This document shows, one piece after another, positions 34,555 to 46,056 of a stretch of 64,000 nt of DNA. Under the pieces are notes generated by a model that worked only from the letters and a program-made list of their open reading frames with translations, was not told the DNA's origin and did not search any database. This stretch comes from Paracyclopina nana. Lineage: Eukaryota > Arthropoda > Copepoda > Cyclopoida > Cyclopettidae. The position numbers and the translations under genes were made by a program. The stretch is taken from assembly GCA_019096065.1 (NCBI GenBank), contig JAGUCH010000004.1:2852001-2916000 (forward strand), read 5' to 3'. Within the stretch, counting starts at the first letter, position 1; each line of letters opens with the position of its first letter.

Positions 34555-36018
34555 AAATACGCTCTATGCTTTATTCGCGCCCATTAAAAAGATAATCTTA
34601 AATACAGTGGGAAAAGCACTTGTCTCCTTCTTCCTCAAGTTTATGATGATGATGATCAACGTTGGAATTCCTCAGCGATATAGCTGCGTGCGCAGCTTTC
34701 TAGATCCTGATCAAGAAAACGGCAGGGGATCGAGCCATATACTATATACTTCATAAAATGTTTTTGAAACGAAAGAATGCACATCACCCCTTTTTTCGGA
34801 GAGGAGACAAGTGTATATATACAACAAATATGCTACATTTATGTATGAGCTAAGATGACACTTGAAAATTGTGTGCGCGGGTCAGAAACTACTTTTTTTT
34901 GCTCATGGAGAAAAACAAAATATTGCAGTGATCATGCGTTAAATATATAAAAATATATTTGGATGTTAATTTCAGAGCGTGTTATTCTGTCTTAGTCATT
35001 TGCAATGGTGGCTCTGAAAAAAAAGAGGAAATTCTTGCCTGGAAGTGACGCCAGATTTTCTTCACCAACACGTGTTACGAAAAATTTGATACTTGTTATG
35101 ATGCATCTCGATATGCTCTAGTTGATGACAGTCTGAAGCTTTAGCAATTTTGCAAAGTTTCTGCTAAAAAAAGCACTTTTCAAAGCAAAAAAATTCCTCT
35201 TTCCTTTTTAACTATTTTTTCGTTCATGGTGGAATTTCTACGCGAACAGCAAAAAAGCCAACTATTTGATAAAAGCTCAAGGTGAATTATTTTTGCAAGC
35301 AGCCATAGCGTATGCAAAAAATAATGGTGACTTTTGTTATATATTGCGACCCCCAGTGAAGTAGTTGTTACTGTGCTTTAAATAATGAGTCGTGTCATTT
35401 TCATTTGGTACATCGAATAATAAGCAAGTTCCCATGGGATATGACGAGTTGTTTAGCCAAGTGATTTCCTGCTGTCTTCAAAATGATAATTTGGGCCATT
35501 AAAAAGATTAGAGGAAAAGCTCCCTAATTTGCCCATTTTTCATGTCAAATCGTCCAATGTGAAAACGGCTCGTATTACGCATGCCATTTGTCACTACTCA
35601 CAACCCTTCAAAAATTCTTGCATGGAATTTAAATTGTTATTCTCGAGGATTTTCTTTCCAACTTCTTGTAGAAGAAATCAAATGCAGGTAGTATTATTGT
35701 GGTATGGGCTTTTTATTTCACGCTTTTACTGTTCATAGTCGGTACATTAATAATATCAGCGTCCAAAGGTCAACTTTTGGGCAGATAGTATAACATCAAA
35801 TGGTAAATAACATGGGTTTATATTGTCATGATACTGCTTGCAGGGGACCAGCTCTTGCCATGTATTACTAAATGCAGTACTTAAAATATTGTATATAATA
35901 TTGGACTTCACACCATGATCAGCACGTTTCAATTCATTGATCTTTGCTTTTCTCTTGTCAGCACAATTGGTACACATAATTATTATTTTACTTAATATTG
36001 CTATAGTAATTGTCGTCG
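34555..36018. other. Intergenic region between convergent carrier and GLIS-like genes
   Basis: 1.46 kb, AT-rich, with ATTAAA at about 34582 that may serve the carrier. No convincing frame, repeat or RNA gene seen. Confidence 0.45.
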
Positions 36019-39017
36019 TTACATACTGGAGGGGTCGTTTGAGGGCCAATGATCGTAGAGGCCTGAAAAGTTCATCGATTCAATTAAAAGTAATTGTGTA
36101 TTGGCACAAATCATCTTTTTTACCTGTGTCGTCGTATCGGACCGGAACGCTGTCAAAAGGGATCGTGTCATTGTCGAGATCATCAAGGGAATTCTGCTGA
36201 TGCGTCAAAATCTGATGGTAGCTCTCGTCTGAAAAAAAATTAGAATAAAATTAGCCATTTGTAACCACAAAACCCAATGAGTGTGCTCTTTTTTATCAGA
36301 CTATTTACTACCAAGGTGCGAAAAATACCACAATTTTTTGCTCATTTAGTTTTTTTTTTAAATGTGCGCAATTATGGCTACATATAGTACTATAAATACA
36401 GGATCTTACAATAGAAACTCGTCGAAAAAAAGGAAGCTTTCATCGGCTGAAACTTAATTGGACATGGGGAAAAACAAATGGTTTGAAAGCTGCCCAAACA
36501 CAAGTGGATATGCGAGCAAAATCGAGACTTACTTCGGTGGCTTAAATTCTCGGATTTCTGTCCACTCTGCTGCATCATTGGACTGGGCGCTCCTTGCGAA
36601 GAGCTCGCAGTGATTTCCTCAATGGAAAGCAAAGTTCCTCCCGTTTGCAGCAAAGTTGAGGAGCTCGTCGTGAGCAAATGTTGGTGAGTTGTCGAAGAAG
36701 AGTCATCATTATTCAATCCTGCTGGTGTCAGGCTTGACATTGAAGCCGAAGAAGAAGCGGGCGTCCAACTTGAGTATCTTGCAGTCGGAGAGGTCGACCT
36801 TTTCGCTATGTTGGCCAAGTCTTTGGATCGCCGATACTGAAGTTGCTCCTCTTGGCTGTGAGATTTCACATGCTTTCTCAGAGAACTAGGATCGGTGTAG
36901 CGTTTCGTGCATCCCAAAACTTCGCATCGATATGGTTTCTGAAAATGCATATAGTTATATCTTATAATAGCCAGGATTAAGACTTTTAGTTTATATTTTG
37001 ATCACTGCCACTAAGGATGGCGCCACTGTAGAGTAGGGTCAGAATGCCAGAAGTGGGTTCTTTCGCTGTGTTTGATTTTTGGCGTTTATGACTGGAATAT
37101 GGTGTAAATGTGTAATTTGAATATTGAATTACCGGATCTTTGTGGGTTTGCTCGTGCTTGGCGCGATCAGAGGAATTGGAGAACTTCTTGGTGCAATTAA
37201 ACTCCTGAGCATACTTGCAGTTGAACGGCTTGTCCCCCGTGTGAGACCTCATGTGAATTTTCCTGTTTTCCGACCTGGCAAACGCTCGATTGCAATTTTC
37301 GTGCTGAAATGTGAGGAGCAAAAAGGTCCATAAATTCCCTGACACTAAGAACATGGCTCGAAGTTTGACACATTTCCTCGTGCTCATACTTCTCTCTTAA
37401 ATATATTATTGAGTACTGAGCCATTTCGCAGATAATTTATGGGACACATGTTGTGCACTCAAAATTCTCCATGCACTCTCTATACTGCATCATATTTGGG
37501 AAAATTGCTCCGTAACTCGGATAATTGCTTATTAATGGGGAGACAACGGATAGCTGCGTTTTTGTAAAAGATCATGAATGTCACTTTAGATATAGTCACT
37601 TTAAGCCAGTGGAGTAATTGTGTGTGACTTCAGTTTTCACTTGTCAAGTGAGGTGTTGAGTTACGAGCCTAGTTTAGATAGTTTGAATTCTTTGCCATAT
37701 CGTAATAGTACTGGTACAGAGTCAAACATGTTGAGCATACTATATACACTTACCATGCAAAGATACGGCTTCTCTTTCGTATGCACTCGCATGTGTGTGA
37801 TGAGCTTGTATTTAGCATTGAACGCCTTGGATTTCCTCGAACAATCCTGCAAGAGAATTCATCTTTTGAAAAAAAATCCCCTCCTTTTTTTCCCACACGA
37901 AAATGCGTGTAACAAATCGCGGGTGATTATGGGCTTGTGACAAGCCCAAGTCAAACAACATGACACTTGATATTTACCTTCCACAGGCAGGGAAACTCCT
38001 CGCAACCCTTTTTGCTCTCCATGTGGCTGTCACTTATGTGATCCACAAGTGCTTTTTGCGTCACAAACTCCTCATGGCAGTCCTGCCAAAGACAAGTGTA
38101 ACTCCCAGTGTCAGGTGAGTTGACATCAGCCTCCTCCTTGACGGAGCTGTCAGGCGTCTCAGGACAAGTGTCGGAGCTCACGAATGACTCACAAGGATCC
38201 GGAGTCGATGCATAAGTGGTCATCACCGAGCTCAAGTTATGGTCAACCAGCTCGTTCTTGAAGGTCGTCGCTGCATTGGGCATCATTTGGCCGTAATAAT
38301 CATCGTAGCTTGGATTATAGCTCGTCGTCGTTGAGGTCACTTGGCCGCAAGCGACCTCGGGTGACCTCGGTGGCGATGGGTAATTCTCATGGTGGTTAAC
38401 AGTGTAGGAGACTGCGGCCTCGAAGGCTTCATACGAGGTCATCATGGGATCCGGTTGTCCTCCTCCGGAATGCACGGGCAAATCGGTATGCATGGGGCTT
38501 TGCTGAGACCTCATGGAGGTTATAGAGCCACGTGGCGTATTCAAAGTGGACATGCTTGGAGAAATGGCCATGGGACTGCAATTATTGATGGGAGCATAGC
38601 CAGCATTGGCATCCTGGATGCAGCTCGCTCCAAAGGCCCAGTCCTCGTTTTTGATCTGGTTGCACGGCGTTGAGGAAGGGAATTGGAAAATTCGCGTCTC
38701 CACTTGGGTATTTGCAGTTGATGGAGGAGAAAGCAAAATGGGAGACGAAATGGGCGATGAAGTCACCATCGATGCAGCAGGATTGATTTGGTCGAACGAG
38801 ATCAGGGGTTCCAAATGCATTTTGGCTCCGCCATTGGCAGACTCCAAGTGTGATGAGGAGGACGAGGGCAGCAAAAATTCACCTGCAAGCAAAAAGCAGA
38901 TTAACATCACGTGAAATTATCGCTATAATTTCGTGTACCATTGTAGTTAAAAAAGTTGTCGTATCCTTTATAGTACGTGAGGTCACAAATGAGATCAGAG
39001 TCTTCATATAAATGCAT
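36019..39017 (-). CDS. GLIS: GLIS/lame-duck-type five-zinc-finger transcription factor
   Basis: GLI-superfamily C2H2 factor; insect lame duck (gleeful) and vertebrate GLIS proteins control muscle or organ differentiation. Seven exons in phase: 39017-38939, 38882-37978, 37846-37754, 37303-37133, 36938-36533, 36228-36124 and 36062-36019; 600 residues. An N-terminal half rich in Ser, Pro and Asn is followed by finger 1 ([20 protein letters not shown]), finger 2 split by an intron (FPCLWK / [20 protein letters not shown]), finger 3 ([20 protein letters not shown]), finger 4 ([14 protein letters not shown]) and finger 5 ([18 protein letters not shown]), the family hallmark. Finger 4 has seven residues between its Cys instead of four. 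An upstream in-frame Met at 39110 could extend the N-terminus by 31 residues. Confidence 0.9.
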
Positions 39018-40648
39018 GTTGTGAGCACTTTGCTCCGCAAGTGGCGAAAGACGACTGAAAAATCTATTCTTGCATTTGGCGGACTTGACGCCGTTACTCC
39101 CAAGGGACATGCGGCCAAGATTTTCGAGACAAAGCGGAACAGCTACACAGTCGAGCGACGAGAGTCGCTCAAATATGGGCGGGTTTCCCCAATGTGTGAG
39201 CCTACAAATTGAGACATTTTGGGAGGAGCTTTTGACCACACGTGAATCGTCCAAAATATCTAATGAAAACTCTTTGATATCATATACTTTTTCATATAGC
39301 TTTAAAATTAGAAAGCCCTCAATAACTATCTCCCTAAATATAGTAGTAAAACACAATACACTTCTGGACCGAATTTTTACGTATAAAAAGCATATCTATT
39401 TTAGAAATCTATCAATGAGGATCGCTCAAAAGGTTTAGGTTTGTGACAGTACTTATGAAATATGCAGCTTTTCCCTTGGCAGGCACGAACGTTGAACTTG
39501 ATCCGTCTTTACAGCTTTGAGGTGACAGCTAATTGCTCATAAATGCCGTTGAAAAATTGAAATTTTGGTCAGCTAAGCAGGAGGTCGCACGTGGCATTTT
39601 TTAGAAAGCCAAACTTCGTGGAGGAGGTCAACTCCTCAATTGAGATATAATTTATCGTTGCCATGACAACTTTCAAATGAAGAAAACATCTTAGCCACGT
39701 GTTTTCACGCTTTCTTGGAATCACTCGAGCTTTAAAAGCCGCAAAGAAGAGTTTATACCAAGCAGTTGACGCTGCTGATGACAATATCACTGCACACAAA
39801 TCTAAAAAGCATTTTCACAGCCACCCCAAATTGCACCATCTGTTTTTCACCACTTTTATGGCGCGTCCTTCATCTTTTATACATACGCGTGTCTACTTTG
39901 CTTGCAGTCTATCTGAAATATGTATACTGAAGACACCTCGAAAAAGGTTGATTTCAACTGGATTTCATGAGCAGGGGCCTTGAATTTCAGAAGAATCCAA
40001 AGTAGGAGCAATTTCTTAACTTTTTTTTAGCTGCTTCTCCACGCATCGTTGCAACGCGTGCTTCCCCAAGGGAGCTATTTTGTGAAGCAGCAGATCAACA
40101 AGTAGACCTATAGCATGACCTTAGCCAAAAAATGCGAGTGCCAATGTTCCCACGATTTCTTTCTAATTGGAGCTTTTAGCTTTATATTTACGAGCATACA
40201 CAAAACCTTGACAATGATGCTATGCCATTTTTTAGTTACTGCTTGCATGTGCTTGAATCAAGCTTTTTTCTCCCCCTTCTTCATCTCCTATTATATAAGA
40301 AGTGGCAGCTGCTGCACATAGTAAATTCTGCTACTTGAGCTAAGTATGCAAAGGATTATGATGAAGTCATTGACGACATATTCTCTTTAAAAAAAGATGC
40401 TGCAATATCCCACGATGATTTACAAATAACAATTTAATTTGATATGACGTAAGATTTGCTAGCAAATCTAATAATAACGTGCACTCTGCTTTTATTGTGT
40501 ACTATATTACACCTTCGAACTGGAGTGTAGTATTTGACGTTTGTTTTGAGAGACTCGATATAATATGGGAGAGGAAATCGGCAATTAACCCCGTTGTAAT
40601 GAGGTGTCATCAATTTCCAGCAAATCCTGCAGATTACTACTGCATATG
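39018..40648. other. Region between GLIS-like gene and ARF-like gene 1
   Basis: 1.6 kb upstream of the zinc-finger gene and downstream of the GTPase gene. A minus-strand frame runs up to 39356, continuous with the first zinc-finger exon, and is probably 5' leader. No independent gene is supported. Minus-strand AATAAA (forward TTTATT, 40491-40496) may end the GTPase transcript. Confidence 0.45.
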
Positions 40649-41297
40649 CTACAAATAGGTTGCTGTGACATTCTTCCTCTGATTTTCTTTTATTGTTGCA
40701 GTGAGCCATTCTAATGAGTCGATTAACCCATTTCCGTTGACTGCACAAGTGGCCTGAATTTTGTACTGAGCTGTCCTCGGTAATTTATCCAGCTCAAAGA
40801 ATTTCTCGAGCTCCTCTGCCTTGGCAGCTTCTTTGCGATCTTGCTTGTTGGCCATGATCAGGAGCACAGTGTGGTCCATCATATCCGGGGCAAAACTCAG
40901 AAACGTCCAGAGCTCCTCTTTGGCCTCTTGAAATGACTTGCGGTCAGAGGAATCAATCACGAAAATGATGGCATCGTAGTCCTCGAAGCTTTGCTTGCGC
41001 AGATTTCTAGTAGCAAATAAATACACTATATATTGCCAATTTTCGAGCCAGTTAATTGTTGTTGTGCTACAGTGACCTTCTTTACCTCACTATCATTTGT
41101 CCCCCAAAGTCCCAGACCATCATGGTGAGATGTCTGAATGTGATTCTCTCCACGTTGAAGCCGACTGTGGGAAACGTGTCAATACTCTGGTGAGCTCTGA
41201 GAAACTTGTACAGAATGGTCGTTTTGCCGGCAGCATCCAAGCCCAATAAAATAACTCTGGCCGGATTTCTGCTCGCACAACTCAGAGAGCCACCCAT
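40649..41297 (-). CDS. Divergent ARF-like small GTPase 1
   Basis: Exons 41297-41086 and 41006-40649 join in phase 2 to give 189 residues. Gly2 after the Met suits N-myristoylation, as in ARF and many ARL proteins that act on membranes. P-loop GLDAAGKT; effector/interswitch [12 protein letters not shown]; switch 2 WDFGGQ, where nearly all ARFs have WDVGGQ; base-binding NKQD (ANKQDRKEAA) and TCAVNG. After GGQ the usual R.LWRHYF segment is replaced by RNLRKQSFEDYDA, so the switch-2 face is unusual. The C-terminal tail is longer than in ARF1. It fits no single ARL class that I can name. Its intron is at the same codon and phase as in the GTPase next door. Confidence 0.88.
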
Positions 41298-41440
41298 TTC
41301 TGACACTATACTGATAAGTTGGCTTCGTATTGAGCCCGCGCGCGATCGACATTGATTGTGTGTAAATTCGTCATGTTTTATTATCAGCAGGCGCAGCTAG
41401 GCGAGGAGAATATACTGTATATGCTAAAACGCTTATCAAT

Positions 41441-42170
41441 TTAGTTTCGTCCAGTTTTTCTCTTGCTCTCCTTGATTTTGGGCGCGAGCCAGCTTAACCC
41501 GTCCACCAGACCTTCGCCACTGGTCGCACAAGTGGCTTGGATGTACCATTCATGATTTCGAATTGTCATCAAACCTAGTTTTTCGCTCAGCTCAGAGGCG
41601 TTGGCAGCATTGGGCAAGTCCTGCTTGTTTGCGAGCACCAAAAGAACCGCATCTCTGAGCCTGTCATCAGCCATCAAGTCCAACAGCTCCTCTCTGACCT
41701 CGGGAAATCTTTCTCTGTCACACGAATCCACAACAAATATGAGGGCATCGTTGTTTTCCAAGTAGTAGTGCCACAGAGCTCTATTTAATGTTTTTGAAGA
41801 TTAAATGATGAAATTAAGCGCGCCACTTTTACGTCTCTTTGTTTACACTTCCGTTTTCATTTTGTTTTGACGCGCGCCAATTTTTCACTCTTTGTTTACA
41901 TTTCCGGCGCGCGCGTGGTCAAGAGTCTCTAATTGTTTTTAATTACCTCACTGACTTCTGGCCGCCCACATCCCAAACTGTCATGGTCAAGTTGTGAAAG
42001 CTCACTTCTTCTACATTGAAGCCGACAGTTGGAATTGTCGTGACAGTTTCATTCAGCTTGAGCTTGTACAAAACTGTTGTCTTTCCAGCTGCATCCAGGC
42101 CCAGCATGGCAATTCTGGCCCTTTGAGGCCCAAACAACTTCTCAGAAAACATGGACAAGATGAGACCCAT
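41441..42170 (-). CDS. Divergent ARF-like small GTPase 2
   Basis: Exons 42170-41947 and 41780-41441 join in phase 2 to give 187 residues. Myristoylation-type start [14 protein letters not shown], like ARF4/5. P-loop [27 protein letters not shown]; then [19 protein letters not shown], close to true ARFs; ANKQDLP and ATCATSGEG. Nearer to ARF4/ARF5 than its neighbour, but with changes in the interswitch ([11 protein letters not shown]) and a basic tail [10 protein letters not shown]. An internal Met within the first exon is not needed. Probably recruits coats or effectors on Golgi or endosomal membranes; that is family knowledge, not shown here. Head-to-tail with ARF-like 1, stop-to-start distance 143 bases. 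Confidence 0.88.
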
Positions 42171-42417
42171 TGTTGTTGAGTATTTCAACTGATTGAGTTT
42201 TCAAGCAAGGGTAGCCTTCATATATACTACAAGAAAAGCTCCACGTTGTCTTTTTTGAGTTGGACAAAATGACACAGCTATGGTCTGCAAGAAAGCCAAC
42301 CTGATTGCATGACTCACAATATGACGAAATGGATATAGAACGGAGCGTAAACTAAGTGTATGCATATAAATGTATTGAGGATCTATATTGCAAAAGTGGT
42401 TCCATTTTATGCGTATG

Positions 42418-43135
42418 TTATTTGTATCGTTTGAAGGTGCCAACAAGAGCAGCTGGATCTTCCACATCAGCAACGCGTTTCTTGCCAAACATGTCAGTCA
42501 TTTTTTCGCTGATGTTGTCAACAAGGATCTCAAGGCCCACATTTAGCATGAAAAGCATGCCCACCAAAAGTGCCACACCGACCTACATATTTCATGTCTG
42601 TTAGTTGCTGACTGCACTTTGATTATAATCCGAATTTGTGCCCCGGCAACAGACACACGAATAATTATTAAATTGCGTCAGCTCTTTGCAGTTCAATTGA
42701 TTTATGTGAATAATTACTCATAGACAAAGCAAACAAGAAAAAAGTTGGCTGAGCTTATCTTGACAAAATGCCTCAGTTACAGTCGTCATGCTATGGAATC
42801 TCAAGCATATTTACCAAAACACCGAATTGCAGAAATGCTTCAATGGTCTGCTCGGCAATTGTCAAATCTTGCGTGGTCACGGTCATTGGTGCAGTCTGAG
42901 TTTTCCCCAGGCTGGTGGCTACGTTTTTCCCGTATCCCTGCCTATTAGCAGGGCTCAGCAGATTAGGGTCAGCAGGGCCGCCCCCAGGGGAGCCTGGAGA
43001 GCCGCCCTGAGCCCCACTATCCGAGGTTTCCGTTTCTCCGCCTCCAGCTTCATCTCCACCTGAATCTTGACCAAGGCTGCAACCAGTCGAGAGGATGAGC
43101 AGCAAAATGAGCAAAAGCCACTTGAACTGATTCAT
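42418..43135 (-). CDS. Unknown signal-peptide protein with low-complexity ectodomain and one TM helix
   Basis: Not recognised. Exons 43135-42815 and 42582-42418 join in phase 0 to give 161 residues. MNQFKWLLLILLLILSTGCS is a strong signal peptide, perhaps cleaved near SLGQ. Residues about 24-60 are Gly, Ser, Asp and Glu (SGGDEAGGGETETSDS), then Pro/Gly. The exon join creates one hydrophobic helix, FGVLVGVALLVGMLFMLNVG, which neither exon holds alone; this supports the splice. The tail is charged and ends TFKRYK. It would be a small type I membrane protein. The intron is 232 bases. ATG 43135 is preceded by CAAA. Confidence 0.65.
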
Positions 43136-45023
43136 TTTGCTAGGAGTCCATTTTGTTTGTTGTTTAGGTTTTTCAGCTACAATACTTTCGCTGCTACTAG
43201 CGACAAGGCAGCTTCTTGAACTTGGACAGCGAACGACAAATGCAGGCCCGGATGCTGAGCTGCTCGCTCAAATGTTTCTACAAGGTGACTCTCTCACTCT
43301 CTCAAGCAAATGCTGACTTTCTACCGCGAAAGGAATGATTTTTCTTGAAAAAGTTCTGACACTTTATGCACACACCTTTATACGAAACTAGTTAAACCAC
43401 TTCAACGGCATGATGGAAGAAATACTTTTTTTGGCAATTATTCAAAAATACGAGCTACTTCTTTCCTCCGAATGACAAATTGCCTTGAGTCAAACTTGGC
43501 CGTTTTTCAGTGGATTCATATATCATCAAAAATGATGTGAGATATAATCATCAAGTAGAGAGAATTTCCAGGGGGGAAATTGCAGGTCAATGTGGGTGGG
43601 TCAAACAGTAGACGAGGCGCGTAATATTAGCACCTTACAAGTGCTATATGATATTTTAGAAAGCCAAGTCTTTCTTGATGCTCCCCTAGCTTCTTCAGCA
43701 TTTGTCCGAGGACACTCAATGTTTTGCTCTTTGAAGCCAAGGTTTTTGTGCTAATGATATAGAAAATTCATGGAAACACGACCCTTTTTGCATCGCGCAT
43801 TGCAATTTGCAAATAGGAAAAAATGTGCCTAATGCATAATGGCAACACTTGGCCATTGTATCTCCGAGTACATTTGAAAAACTTTTTTGTTCAAGTCCGA
43901 GATTAATAAGAGGACAAAGTGTAATTGCTCAGATCTCTGAATTCGCGGACAAAAGATAACAACTTTAAAATGTGCTTCATAAAGCTACGCTAATAATATT
44001 CATGTAAACCTTCGTTACTTAGTGAATCATCATTTGCAGGAGTGTCCTGTAACAATTTAATGACTCACTTTTCTGCGACGCACGCGGACCTTCCCCACTA
44101 ATACATATGCCTACAAATATGCAAGTGAAACGGGTAGAAAGCTGCGCAAAAAGCATCGAAATCCTCAAAATGAGCGGCTTTGAATCCCACAAACAAAGCC
44201 CTGGAGCAGTATAAACTTCATTCTCGCGGAGATTTAAAAATTAAGGCTTGTCAGGTGTTGGCACGAAAATCTAGACATTACTTTGTAGATAAAAAGGGGG
44301 GAGAGAGAGAGAGAGACACTAGCAGCGACTTTTTATGGCTAGACATCATGGAATCTTAAAATCATGGCCATGTGGTGTCACTACATCATCATCACCGCCA
44401 CCACCTCCATGAAATGAGTCCGTTTAATCCACACATTTGCCCAGTGTGTGTGTGAGGATGAAGTAGTAGTGCAAACAGCTCTCAAATTCCGGGTGCGTCT
44501 GGATTTAATTACTTTTATATGTCAAATGGCGGAGATTGCGGTATATGGTTTGACATTTTTTTGCTCCTTTTTTCCGCTGCAGAACGAAAAATGGAGAATT
44601 GGCAAGGTCACGCGAGGGTAATTGCAGCATAAGTTTACCCCCTATCCCAAATATTTGTGACACTTTGTATTTATGGGTGGGAGTGTAAAGATTTCCTAGG
44701 AACATAGTAGACGTGTGCTCATATTTCACGCATAATGGTAAGAATCTTTATCACTTCTTTGTCAGATAAATTACCCAAACGTAATGGTGAAAACTGACAC
44801 GATTTCATAAATATAATACCTATAACGTACAAACGTACACAACTAGCTGCATGATTTTTGCCATTTACATAGCATACGGTTATAATGGCACAAGCTCTTA
44901 TAAAAAGCACTGCATTTTTAGGTACCATAATAAATTATATCGAGCTGAATGCGGCAGCCCAAACCAAGTTAGAATAGCTTAAAATCATTATATGAAGACT
45001 CGATTTGGTGAGAATGGGCCTAC
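43136..45023. other. Region with no resolved gene; may hold the missing 3' exons of the next gene
   Basis: 1.9 kb. A (GA)n tract lies at about 44299-44316. Minus-strand frames at 44505-44729 and 44719-44928 are short and without family likeness. The gene at 45024-46056 ends in a splice donor pointing into this stretch, so at least one of its exons should be here or further left. Confidence 0.4.
44299..44316 (+). repeat. Microsatellite (GA)n
   Basis: About nine GA units in a row. Confidence 0.7.
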
Positions 45024-46056
45024 CTGATGGTGATTCAGGATTTGCTGGGCTCTTTGACATGGCCTTGGCAGCCTTTGTCAGACCTCGCTTGGTCCTCGGA
45101 GGTGCCTGAGGAGCCTGCTGAACATTGGCCCCCGAACTGGTAGAATCCACGTTATCACTAACACTCGAAATGCATGTTTCGTAGCCAGATGAGGATGAGG
45201 ACTTTTGACATAGCAGAGGATTACGCGTTCGAACAGGCTCTGGTCGGACATAAAGCAAATGGTGGTCTGGATCATCCTGATCTTGGTCAGTAGCAATGTC
45301 ATCGAGGAAACTCATGAGTTCGTCACTGTCTTTTCTGCGCTCACCTCTTGCCACAATCATCTTGATTTCCTCATCGAGGTCGTCCAATGACTCATCTGCG
45401 GGAGCGGTCAAATGGACATCCGGATTGTTGGGAAAACTTTCAGGGAAGGAGGGCAAATTCTCCCACTTGAGCTGCTCCCATTCCCTTTTCACTGAGTCGA
45501 GTGGAGAATACACTGATGCGATCCTTTGAGACTGAGTATCAGCGCTTCCGGAATAGCCCGAGTCCAAATCGAGAGACTTGTTCTGGTAAACATGCCCATT
45601 ATTGGCCTGTCTCCGCCGTCCAGGACTCACTTGGGCACTTGTCGCCAATGCTGGCTGGTCAAAGGAATGCGACCACTTTTGAGTCTTGAACAGCGCCCGT
45701 CTGGACGAGACACTTAATTGCTGGAAATTGCGAGCCACGCTGACATCACTCAACGAGCTGTTGTTGGATTTGCAGTAAAGTCCCGACAGCACTGATGCAT
45801 TATTGGGTTGGGATGGCGGCCTGGAGGAGCTTGCCGTGGACGATCCTGGACGACTGGAGTGCCTTGATCCGGTGCTACTCCAGGCCTCTTCGCTTCTTCG
45901 CCAGCAACTGTAAAGCTTTGGTTTGGTAGGTGACAATGCAGCATGGTGTCTCATCACTGTTGACATCACCGGTTCATGACATGAATTGATTGCTGATGAT
46001 GAAGTAGCCTGATCAGCTATCGGCCTGAACAAATATTTGGGCGGCTCTTGGTCCAT
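45024..46056 (-). CDS. Unknown Ser-rich disordered protein (5' exon; 3' part not found)
   Basis: Not recognised. One coding exon of 344 codons from ATG 46056, ending at a good donor (CATCAG|GTAGGC, 45024/45023) in phase 1. The frame reads on only 29 codons into the intron. The protein is Ser, Pro, Asn and Gln-rich with patches such as DLDSGYSGSADTQS and SSSSSGYETCISS. The one part that looks structured is WEQLKWENLPSFPE, then DESLDDLDEEIKMIVARGER. It ends in a basic stretch TKRGLTKAAKAMSKS. It has no signal peptide or TM and is probably cytosolic or nuclear. A splice acceptor (TTATCAG) lies six bases before the ATG. Open reading over a kilobase with coherent composition argues that it is real. 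Confidence 0.65.

Noticed and set aside
34720-34745. GGGATCGAGCC, resembling a tRNA B box
   Set aside because: No flanking T-arm stem, no A box at the proper distance and no cloverleaf.
39070-39438. 122-codon plus-strand frame next to the zinc-finger gene
   Set aside because: Overlaps the first zinc-finger exon antisense; the AT-rich second half has no coding character.
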